From an uncultured Bacteroidales bacterium (GTDB taxonomy: Bacteria > Bacteroidota > Bacteroidia > Bacteroidales > UBA4417): a DNA stretch of 60,390 nucleotides. Made by a program: the position numbers and the translations under genes. The stretch is taken from positions 1-60,390 of the forward strand of contig CAIWMA010000231.1 in NCBI GenBank assembly GCA_903913645.1. The letters run 5' to 3'. How positions within the stretch are numbered: the first letter of the stretch is position 1; the number at the start of each line of letters is the position of its first letter. The notes beneath the pieces are model-generated. The model saw only the letters and a program-made list of their open reading frames with translations, searched no databases and was not told where the DNA came from. Below, piece after piece: positions 53,340-60,390 of this stretch.

Positions 53340-54925
53340 ATGAAAAAAATATGCTTTGTTTTCCTTTTCAGTATGTTACTGGGGAATTTATTTGCCAGAA
53401 GGAAACTTTCGATTTGTTTGCCTATTTACCACCAGCAGGGTGGAAAAAGGAAGTTACTGAAAACATTATCAGTTACACCGGTTTTAATAATAAAACTAAA
53501 GCCTGGTGCCGGATTGGTATCGTGAAAAGCACAACCAGTAAAGGGAACGTAGAAGCTGATTTTGAAAGCGAATGGCAGGATCTGGTTGTAAGAAACTATA
53601 ATCCCACAGAAGCTCCCGTTCTGAATGAAGTGCGTGAAACTGACGGATGGAAAGTTAAAGATGGGGTTGTGAAATTTAGATTTAACAATGCGGATGCCCA
53701 GGCTATGCTTACAACCATAAGCGGATTCGACCGTTGCGCAAGCATTGTCGTCACACTCAATAACCAGGAGTATTTAGAAAATATTGACGCATTTCTAAAG
53801 TCTGTTGAATTCAAAAAGATAGAAACATCTGCTCTCCCGGTTTCTGTAAACTATTCAGACGATACTTCCATTGTTGGTACCTGGGGAAATTCCATGACTT
53901 ACAATCAGCAGTCCGGGGATCTTGTTGTTCATGTTATGGGCTATGGTTACACAGCTAATCAATATACTTTCAATAGCAATAACACGTACTATTTTGTATC
54001 AAAAACTTTTTTGGCTTCTGATAACAAGATGCTATTGGTAAAAGAAAATGGTAATTACCAGATTAGCGGAAATAATATCACTATAGAACCATTAAATAGT
54101 GTAACAGAGTCCTGGAGCAAGAAGGATAGTCTTGATTCTCAAGGTCGGCAGGCCGGAGTAGACAAATGGGGCAAAGTTTTGTCAAGCCAAAAACGAGCAC
54201 TGGAAAAAGTAAATTATACGTTGACCAAACATTATTTTTCCGGTATTCAACAATGGAATCTGGTATTTCAATCTAATACTGCAACTCAAAGAGATGGTCC
54301 TTTCAGTAGCAATACTACTTTCAGTAATGCATGGTATTACAGTCCCATTTCATCCAACAATCCTGTTATAGAATTACCATATGGGCAAAAAATAACAGCA
54401 GATAACACAAAACCAGAACAACCTACTTCAATTACCGAAAACACAACACTTCTTGGCACATGGTGCATAAGTGCAAGCGACCAGTTAAATTACCGGGTTA
54501 AAAATGGTGTTGTGAGTACAATCTTTCGTCAATATACATTTAAAGCAAATGGCACTTACAATTGTAACATTAAAACGTTCGATCCGCTTTTAAATTCCAA
54601 TCTTTTGGGAAGAGAAAGCGGAAATTATAAAATCACAGGAACCAATCTAACCATCGATCCCCTAAAAAGTGTATTAGAAGAATGGAGCAAAATAAATGGC
54701 GCAGATCAATGGGGCCTGCTTTTAAAAACACAAAATGTTATCCTTGAAAAGGTGACATATAGTTTTAGCAAAATTTATGTTCCCGAATCAAGTGAATGGC
54801 AGCTTATTTTGAAAACCGCCAATCAAACAAAGAGAGATGGCCCTTTTAATAATTATGAGGGCAATGCATGGATATATATCATCACTTCACCATCCCATCC
54901 TTTAATTAAGTTACCTGGTGAATAA
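53340..54925 (+). CDS. Exported protein with two lipocalin-like repeats (frameshifted)
   Basis: The start ATG at 53340 opens a signal peptide (MKKICFVFLFSMLLGNLFA), but at GCCAGAAG (53394-53401) one C appears missing: GCCCAG would give the expected ...LFA-QKETFDLF. Beyond it the +2 frame runs open to 54925. The mature part has an N-terminal domain (ETFDLFAYLPPAGWKKEV to VEFKK, PsbP/DcrB-like in look), then two homologous blocks: IVGTWGNSMTYNQ to the first IELP, and LLGTWCISASDQLN to IKLPGE. Each carries YTFxxNxTY, GNY(Q/K)I(S/T)G, W(S)K and (Q/K)RDGPF, a lipocalin-like layout. Either a real one-base deletion (pseudogene) or a sequencing error. Last gene of the secreted run. Confidence 0.78.
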
Positions 54926-55066
54926 TAATTAACTCAAGTTGCTAGTTTTTCAAATAAGTTTATCAAAGGTATAAACAACGATAAAAAGCAGCAATTTTAG
55001 CAGGAATCCTTCTTGTGTGACAGCATGAATTGATTTATCTATAGCCGATTTGATTCTGAAATACTT

Positions 55067-55567
55067 TCAATCAATTCTTTTACTTGTTATTGATTCACAG
55101 GCTAATTTAAGCTTTGCAGTAATTTCATTATACTCATCATCATTCAGTCGGGCGCGGTTTTCACTATCCAGAATGCCATTCTCGCTAGGTTGAATTTTAC
55201 TGTACCATTCATTGCTTTCCGGTAAATCGAGTGGCTTACGGGGAACAATATGCAAATGAAGATGTGGAACTGTTTGACCTGCCGAAACTCCATCCTGTAT
55301 TGTCCAGTCGAAGCCGTCACAGTTGAAAACAGTTTTTAAAACCGAAGTGATTTTTCGCGCAAACACCATCATTTCACTCTGTTCATCCTCCGATAATTCG
55401 AAAAGTGATTCGTAATGCTTATTGGGGATAATAAGCGAATGACCCGGTAGTATTGGGGCAATATTGTAATATGCACTGAATCTTGATGTCCTGCAAAAAG
55501 ATGATTCAATAAATTCATTTCGGCAAAAAACACAAGTCTGATCAGTTGGATTGGTTGTTTGAAGCAT
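55067..55567 (-). CDS. HIT family protein
   Basis: A 166-residue histidine-triad hydrolase/transferase. The HIT motif is QTVPHLHLHIVPR (HxHxHxx). An N-terminal CVFC pair may bind zinc. Likely cleaves nucleotide phosphoramidates or dinucleoside polyphosphates. It is 21 bases after the CoA-binding protein gene on the same strand, in one operon. Confidence 0.92.
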   Translation of the reverse strand: MLQTTNPTDQTCVFCRNEFIESSFCRTSRFSAYYNIAPILPGHSLIIPNKHYESLFELSEDEQSEMMVFARKITSVLKTVFNCDGFDWTIQDGVSAGQTVPHLHLHIVPRKPLDLPESNEWYSKIQPSENGILDSENRARLNDDEYNEITAKLKLACESITSKRID

Positions 55568-55588
55568 TATTTGAGTTTAAAAGAGAAT

Positions 55589-56041
55589 CTATTTCGGATA
55601 ATTCCCTGTAATTTTTGAAAAAAACTTGTGAATCCCATGGAACGATCCTACCGGTTCAGCAAACATCATAATACAACGATCGGACACATAGTTAATATCT
55701 TTCCCTTCAAGATACTTAATCACCTCATCATTGCTCGATCCCTGCTGCAGCCAGAGGTGCTGTATCCCTTTCTTATAGGAACTATCCACAATTTTGATGG
55801 TTGACTCCGGCGGAGTATTTATAAATAGTGCTTTAACATCAGGCGGAAGCGTTTCAATGCTGCTGAAACATTTATCTCCTTCGAAATGAGTTAAATGAGG
55901 ATTAACCGGAAGTACTTTAAGACCCTTTTTTTTTAAAGTCTGATAAACAGCATTCCCGAATTTGTTTTTATTCCGCGATACTCCAACTACTGCAATCTGA
56001 GGTTGTTGCAGAAACAGGTTAATTGATTCGCTTGTTTTCAT
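55589..56041 (-). CDS. CoA-binding domain protein (YccU-like)
   Basis: A 150-residue single-domain Rossmann protein of the CoA_binding_2 type: IAVVGVSRNKNKFGNAVYQ with the conserved Ser/Asn region, VLPVNPHLTHFEGDKCF, LFINTPPESTIKIV and LWLQQGSSNDEV. It is probably a ligand-binding protein without known catalysis. First gene of a two-gene operon with the HIT protein. Confidence 0.9.
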   Translation of the reverse strand: MKTSESINLFLQQPQIAVVGVSRNKNKFGNAVYQTLKKKGLKVLPVNPHLTHFEGDKCFSSIETLPPDVKALFINTPPESTIKIVDSSYKKGIQHLWLQQGSSNDEVIKYLEGKDINYVSDRCIMMFAEPVGSFHGIHKFFSKITGNYPK

Positions 56042-56152
56042 ATGGCATATTTATTTTGATTATATACATAAATTGGTCGGAAGAACTAAGCCGGAAGCTT
56101 GTATTTGTTGCAGAATAACCCTAATCCTGACGAATTTTATTGATTTCTCATT

Positions 56153-56201
56153 TCTGACTTCCGACTTCCGTCTTCTGACTTCCGTCTTCTGTCTTCCGAC
56201 T
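56153..56201 (-). repeat. 7-bp tandem array TCYGWCT, 7 units
   Basis: Seven consecutive units TCTGACT, TCCGACT, TCCGTCT, TCTGACT, TCCGTCT, TCTGTCT and TCCGACT, all fitting TCYGWCT, lie just downstream of the OmpA/TSP3 gene stop (56229). The sense (minus) strand is purine-rich (AGWCRGA). Confidence 0.85.
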
Positions 56202-56228
56202 CATTACTCCTTATTCCTTTTTTTTCCT

Positions 56229-58655
56229 TTATTCAAAAACAATCTTCATCTCTACCCGCCTGTTTTTTTGCCGGCCTTCGGGAGTTGTATTTTCCGCAAT
56301 AGGTTTAGTTTGTCCAAACCATTCTGCTTTTATGCGATCGGGTTCAATACCATTTTTTACAAGGTAATCCTTTACAGCCAAAGTTCGGTTTTTCGACAAA
56401 GTCAGATTTGATTCCGGCTTGCCAACATTGTCGGTATGCCCGGAAAGTGACAATTTGAATTCGCTGCGTTTTTTCATCACATTAGCAAGTCCGTCGAGCG
56501 ATCCTAAAGAAGCTTTTTTAATGACCGATTTGCCAGTTTCAAATTCAAGATTATCAAATGCTTTTTGAAGAATTTCCTGCTCTTCTTTTTTTATTTCCGG
56601 GCAGCCATTATTTTGAGCAATCCCCGGTATGGTAGGGCAAAGATCGTATTTATCCGAAATTCCGTCACCATCTGTATCCGGACAACCTTTAAAGACCGCC
56701 GTACCTCGGATGCTTGGGCAATCATCGTCTTTATCGGGAATGCTGTCGTTATCACTATCCAGGTAAGGACATCCCTGGTTTTCAATTGGGCCTTTTATTC
56801 CAGGGCATTTATCGGATTCATCAATAATTCCGTCACCATCGCTGTCAATAAAAGGGCAGCCTTTGTTCTCACGCGTACCGGCAACGGTAGGGCAGTTGTC
56901 ATCTTTATCAGCTATACCATCACCATCCTGGTCCGGGCAACCTTTCATCTTAACTGAACCGGCATTGTAAGGGCATTCATCATTCTCGTCGATGATGCTA
57001 TCGCCATCGCTGTCAGGGCAACCATTAAACGCAGCAATGCCTTTCACATTAGGGCACAGGTCATTTTGGTCAATTATTCCATCGCCATCGGTATCAGGAC
57101 ATCCATTAAATTCTTTCAACCCTGCTACATCAGGACATCTGTCTTTTTCATCGGTTATACCATCCTCATCCGCATCCGGGCAGCCATCAAGTGCGAACAC
57201 ACCCGGAACCTTGGGGCATAAGTCTTTTTTGTCTGATACTTTATCATTGTCGCGGTCGTGCGGACTTCCGTACATTATTGGAATTTTTAATACAGCTGAA
57301 GCAGATGTGCCGTACCTGTTTTTAGAAGATGCAAGTAAGGAGAAAATATCGTTTGAACCAATCCAGAGCGGTCCGATCCGCATCCCAAATCCCACGTTCC
57401 ATTGTTTAAAGGAATTATATTGTACAGGTACCGAAACCCCAAACCATTTTTTATCGTAACGGGGAACCAGGTTATAGGTTGAAATATAGTGTACTTTATT
57501 TACAATATTATTCCCACGATTAAGAGCAATAAAGGGAGTGAAATTAACATATAAACCTTCAGCAACCCTAACATCGGCCTGCATACTAAGGCTTGTCGGT
57601 AGTCGCTGTGTGAATTTATCGGAAGGACTGGCAAGATCAAATGAATCGGCAATAAATTTGTTGAAATCATCAATAGACTGTATTCCTAAATCGCCTACAA
57701 CCAGGTTCTGAATATCCGCAGTAAAATCGCGGCTGTCAGGATTTCTGCGGTAACGAACACTTCCAAGGTCTGAGGCTGTAAATCCAATCCTGAACAGGTA
57801 TTTGTCCTGGTCCCTGCGCCACAAATTGGTTTTACCATCCATATCGTATTTGTATTTCATCCAGTCAGGACGATATTCGTAGACAATTCCAAAATCGAAA
57901 GATATGGAAGGATTGGTGTTGAAGCGGTAGGTGAAATCCTGGGTCAGATTATCGGAGGTTCCATAGTTTGTGTAAGTATTAAAAATAGAAACTGCACTGG
58001 AATCCTTAACCTCATAATTAAGATTTTTCATGAAAACATAAGCAGAACCTAAGCCCTGGTTTATTTTTATTGTAGTTCCGGCTTTCAGAAAGTGCTTTTC
58101 CCTGTCCATAAGTACACGTGCATAGGTAAAGCCATACTCCACCCACGAATTTACCTGTGTATTTAAATTCTCATTCTTAAGTTTGATGTTCCAGAGATCG
58201 GTTTCCTCATTGAGTCCGTCGAGCAGCATGGCAAGGGATTCGGTCATGTTATCGATATTAATAATCGATCGCACCGATGGCGTAAATGCAATAGCACTCT
58301 TGTCGGAAAGCGTGACCATAAAAGAGAAAATATCCTGTTTCTCACTGATTATCCCGGTTTTATCAGATCCGTTCATGGTTCGTGAAACATATGGTCCCTG
58401 AAAGTCAAGGCTTTTCAGTAATTTCGGATGAGTTAGAATGTATGGATCAAAGCTGTAGAAGGTATTATAAAAATTAACATCCGTTGAGAATAGAGCCATG
58501 TCGAACTTATACCGACTATCGGCGATTGAAGCAGGCTGCAATTGAACGCCCGTAATTCCTGCATAATTGCTGGTTGCAAATGGCAGGAAACTTTGTGATT
58601 TCGTTTGTAAACTTAAAAGTATTGTAAATATGGGGAGGAAGAGTAGCTTTTTCAT
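56229..58655 (-). CDS. Outer-membrane protein: DUF5723 barrel, TSP3 repeats, OmpA domain
   Basis: An 808-residue envelope protein. Signal peptide (MKKLLFLPIFTILLSLQTKS), then a DUF5723-like beta-barrel (about 22-450, ATSNYAGITGVQLQPASIADSRYK). Residues about 470-680 contain calcium-binding TSP3-like repeats of the form DxDGDGxxDxxDxCP: eight or nine copies such as DTDGDGIIDQNDLCPN and DSDGDSIIDENDECPY. The C-terminal OmpA domain (about 690-808) has LSGHTDNVGKPESNLTLSKN and RQKNRRVEMKI, which bind peptidoglycan. It therefore spans from outer membrane to cell wall. Related proteins are involved in motility/T9SS in Bacteroidota, but no gliding genes are adjacent. Confidence 0.92.
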   Translation of the reverse strand: MKKLLFLPIFTILLSLQTKSQSFLPFATSNYAGITGVQLQPASIADSRYKFDMALFSTDVNFYNTFYSFDPYILTHPKLLKSLDFQGPYVSRTMNGSDKTGIISEKQDIFSFMVTLSDKSAIAFTPSVRSIINIDNMTESLAMLLDGLNEETDLWNIKLKNENLNTQVNSWVEYGFTYARVLMDREKHFLKAGTTIKINQGLGSAYVFMKNLNYEVKDSSAVSIFNTYTNYGTSDNLTQDFTYRFNTNPSISFDFGIVYEYRPDWMKYKYDMDGKTNLWRRDQDKYLFRIGFTASDLGSVRYRRNPDSRDFTADIQNLVVGDLGIQSIDDFNKFIADSFDLASPSDKFTQRLPTSLSMQADVRVAEGLYVNFTPFIALNRGNNIVNKVHYISTYNLVPRYDKKWFGVSVPVQYNSFKQWNVGFGMRIGPLWIGSNDIFSLLASSKNRYGTSASAVLKIPIMYGSPHDRDNDKVSDKKDLCPKVPGVFALDGCPDADEDGITDEKDRCPDVAGLKEFNGCPDTDGDGIIDQNDLCPNVKGIAAFNGCPDSDGDSIIDENDECPYNAGSVKMKGCPDQDGDGIADKDDNCPTVAGTRENKGCPFIDSDGDGIIDESDKCPGIKGPIENQGCPYLDSDNDSIPDKDDDCPSIRGTAVFKGCPDTDGDGISDKYDLCPTIPGIAQNNGCPEIKKEEQEILQKAFDNLEFETGKSVIKKASLGSLDGLANVMKKRSEFKLSLSGHTDNVGKPESNLTLSKNRTLAVKDYLVKNGIEPDRIKAEWFGQTKPIAENTTPEGRQKNRRVEMKIVFE

Positions 58656-58683
58656 AGTTAAAGTACCTTAAAACAAATTTTAT

Positions 58684-58691
58684 CAAAAATA
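58684..58691 (-). promoter_or_regulatory. -7 element of the OmpA/TSP3 gene
   Basis: On the minus strand TATTTTTG matches TAnnTTTG, 28 bases before the ATG. No -33 element. Confidence 0.35.
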
Positions 58692-58756
58692 GTGAATTTG
58701 TAACTGAATTGAAACCTTAGGGAGGTAAAAAAGTGGTGAATATTTTCAAATAGGAA

Positions 58757-58764
58757 TATCTTTG
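58757..58764 (+). promoter_or_regulatory. -7 element of prmC
   Basis: TATCTTTG matches TAnnTTTG, 28 bases before the ATG at 58793. Confidence 0.5.
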
Positions 58765-58792
58765 TCTTCTCAAAAGTGTAACCAGGTTGGCA

Positions 58793-59659
58793 ATGTCATA
58801 TTCAATTAATGATTTTTATAAAAGTATTGTTCTGAAGTTGCAAGCATTGTATTCTGCTGAAGAAGCTCATGCTATGGCAGACAGGCTGTTTGAGCATTAT
58901 TTTCAGCTTACACCCACCCGAAGAGTACTCGCTGCAGATTCCCCGGTAAACAGTGCAAAAATGCTACTGGCAGAAGAATCCGTTATAAAATTATTGAGTA
59001 ACATACCTTTACAGTACGTACTTGGTATAGCATATTTCATGGAAATGGAGTTTGTTGTAAATCCATCGGTGCTGATTCCCCGGCCCGAAACAGAAGAACT
59101 TGTAAGCCTGATAGTGAAACAGTATTCCGGATGGAAATCTACCCACCAATTAAGCATTCTGGATATTGGAACCGGAAGCGGATGCATCCCTGTAGCATTA
59201 AAACGATATATTCCCGGATCAATAGTTTCAGCAATTGATATTTCGCAGGAAGCGCTCGAAGTAGCAACTGAAAATGCGGCACTTAACAAAGTGGAAATAA
59301 ATTTTAGCAAAACTGATATACTTAACCATGCTCAAAGTAAGCTGCTGACTGAGTTCGATCTCATTGTAAGTAATCCGCCCTATGTGACAATGGCCGAGAA
59401 AAAGTATATGCAGCCCAACGTTTTTGATAATGAACCGCATACGGCCTTGTTTGTTCCCAATGATGATCCGCTTGTTTTTTACCGCGAGATTTTTATCCTG
59501 TCGAAAACTAAACTTCTTGATGGGGGAAGCCTTTGGTTCGAAATAAACGAAATGTATGGTATTGAGTTAAGAGATATGGCTTTACACCATGGTTTTAAGG
59601 AAGCAAATATTTTCTTTGATATTCGGGGAAAAAGTCGATTTTTGCAATGTTTTATATAA
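58793..59659 (+). CDS. prmC: Peptide chain release factor N5-glutamine methyltransferase PrmC
   Basis: A SAM-dependent enzyme that methylates the GGQ glutamine of RF1 and RF2. Motifs: N-terminal substrate domain with PLQYVLGIAYFMEMEF and IPRPETEELV, SAM motif ILDIGTGSGCIPVAL, and the catalytic NPPY in LIVSNPPYV. Length (288) is normal. I start at ATG 58793; an in-frame TTG two codons upstream is possible but the ATG fits the -7 spacing. Confidence 0.95.
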   Translation: MSYSINDFYKSIVLKLQALYSAEEAHAMADRLFEHYFQLTPTRRVLAADSPVNSAKMLLAEESVIKLLSNIPLQYVLGIAYFMEMEFVVNPSVLIPRPETEELVSLIVKQYSGWKSTHQLSILDIGTGSGCIPVALKRYIPGSIVSAIDISQEALEVATENAALNKVEINFSKTDILNHAQSKLLTEFDLIVSNPPYVTMAEKKYMQPNVFDNEPHTALFVPNDDPLVFYREIFILSKTKLLDGGSLWFEINEMYGIELRDMALHHGFKEANIFFDIRGKSRFLQCFI

Positions 59660-59698
59660 AATTACACTCATCATAAATCATACAAATTAAACTTAAAC

Positions 59699-60390
59699 AT
59701 GACCGAAGCCATCAGACACACATTACGGGACTCGAAAGCAGCCCGTTGGACAGCCTTGTTAATTGTATCTTTTACCATGTTTGCCGGATATTATATGGCA
59801 GATGTATTAGCTCCTTTACAGGGATTATTGGAAAATAAACTGGGTTGGAGTAGCGCGGAATACGGGATAGTAACAAGTGCTTATGGCTGGTTCAATGTAT
59901 TTCTTGGCTTTCTGATATTAGGAGGTATTATTCTTGATAAAATGGGAGTGCGCTTTACAGGCTTGAGTTCGGCAGCAGTAATGGTTGCAGGAGCTGCAAT
60001 AAAATATTGGGCTGTTTCAACACATTCTTTAGATGGTGTAAACTGGCATGTATTATTCTGGGATGCGAAAGCCCAGGTTATGATAGCTGCACTTGGATAT
60101 GCCATATTTGGTGTTGGAGTAGAAGTTGCAGGTATTACTGTTTCAAAAATCATAGTAAAATGGTTTAAAGGCCACGAAATGGCACTGGCCATGGGACTCC
60201 AGATATCTATTGCCAGGCTTGGAACTGCCCTTGCAATATCAACTTCACTGCCAGTAGCTTATCGTTTTAATGTTTCTACTCCAATTTTGTTTTGTTTGAT
60301 CATGCTTTGCATAGGTTTCCTGGCATTTATAATGTACACTTTCAATGACAAAAAACTGGATGCTAGTGTAGCCGCTGATAACGAAAAGCA
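59699..60390 (+). CDS. MFS transporter, 3' truncated by window end
   Basis: A frame from ATG 59699 open to the window's end, about 230 residues. It reads MTEAIRHTLRDSKAARWTAL and then several membrane segments (LLIVSFTMFAGYYMADVLAP, WFNVFLGFLILGGIILDKMG with the MFS motif-A-like GGIILDKMGVRF loop, VMIAALGYAIFGVGVEVAGI, STPILFCLIMLCIGFLAFIM). The N-terminal half of a major facilitator permease is present; the substrate is unknown. It starts 40 bases after prmC and may be cotranscribed. Confidence 0.85.
   Translation, partial: MTEAIRHTLRDSKAARWTALLIVSFTMFAGYYMADVLAPLQGLLENKLGWSSAEYGIVTSAYGWFNVFLGFLILGGIILDKMGVRFTGLSSAAVMVAGAAIKYWAVSTHSLDGVNWHVLFWDAKAQVMIAALGYAIFGVGVEVAGITVSKIIVKWFKGHEMALAMGLQISIARLGTALAISTSLPVAYRFNVSTPILFCLIMLCIGFLAFIMYTFNDKKLDASVAADNEK

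Overview
The window is chromosomal DNA from a member of the Bacteroidota, probably class Bacteroidia. The evidence is consistent. Many upstream regions carry the phylum's -7 element TAnnTTTG, sometimes with TTTG 19-21 bases further upstream. Start codons are mostly preceded by A-rich leaders rather than Shine-Dalgarno sequences. There is a type IX secretion C-terminal sorting domain, a BACON domain, a DUF5723/OmpA outer-membrane protein with TSP3 repeats, a Bacteroidetes-type serine palmitoyltransferase and the Bacteroidetes-style glycogen cluster. I see no tRNA, rRNA, CRISPR array, insertion sequence or prophage. The genus cannot be fixed from the sequence alone.

Layout. 1-5.6 kb: mnmE, a serine beta-lactamase-like hydrolase, sucD and a beta-helix lipoprotein. 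5.7-14.9 kb: a glycogen/alpha-glucan locus of debranching enzyme, GT4 glycosyltransferase, GH57 enzyme and one 1413-residue fusion of GT3 glycogen synthase with GT35 alpha-glucan phosphorylase. 15.0-22.3 kb: fabG with a strong terminator, then two large cytoplasmic signalling proteins (CheB-CheR-PAS and a PAS hybrid histidine kinase). 22.5-27.4 kb, all minus strand: a sphingolipid pair (serine palmitoyltransferase plus a short-chain reductase), a lipid A-type acyltransferase, and a DUF438/hemerythrin/PAS plus DUF2249 pair. 27.7-35.5 kb, plus strand: a secreted DUF3108-like protein, a VWA membrane protein, DUF1801, an M48 CAAX-type protease, PBP1A and SlyD. 35.7-44.2 kb, minus strand: a 1155-residue type IX-secreted beta-propeller, an RsmI-like methylase, threonine dehydratase, low-molecular-weight tyrosine phosphatase, dnaA and a YigZ/IMPACT protein. 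44.3-54.9 kb, plus strand: an EamA transporter and a run of secreted proteins. 55.1-60.4 kb: HIT, CoA-binding and OmpA/TSP3 proteins (minus), then prmC and a truncated MFS transporter (plus).

The most unusual part is 45.3-54.9 kb. Two promoter regions, before a collagen-like protein (45471) and before a five-gene run of exported proteins (47826-54925), share a 52-base block with 45 identical positions. Each block contains the inverted repeat ATCATG-N6-CATGAT, and a GATATTTG -7-like box follows at exactly the same distance in both, so the two units look like one regulon. The five-gene run encodes a TPR protein with a Gly/Ala/Ser-rich tail, an unknown exported protein, a PD40-type propeller, an Hcp-fold protein with a Sec signal peptide and no type VI genes nearby, and a protein with two lipocalin-like repeats whose reading frame is broken by one base at the signal-peptide junction. 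I offer this as the best candidate for an undescribed system; its function is unknown.

Several genes are followed, within a few bases of the stop codon, by short degenerate tandem arrays (7- or 8-base period) that are purine-rich on the sense strand. These look like a genome-wide class worth following up.
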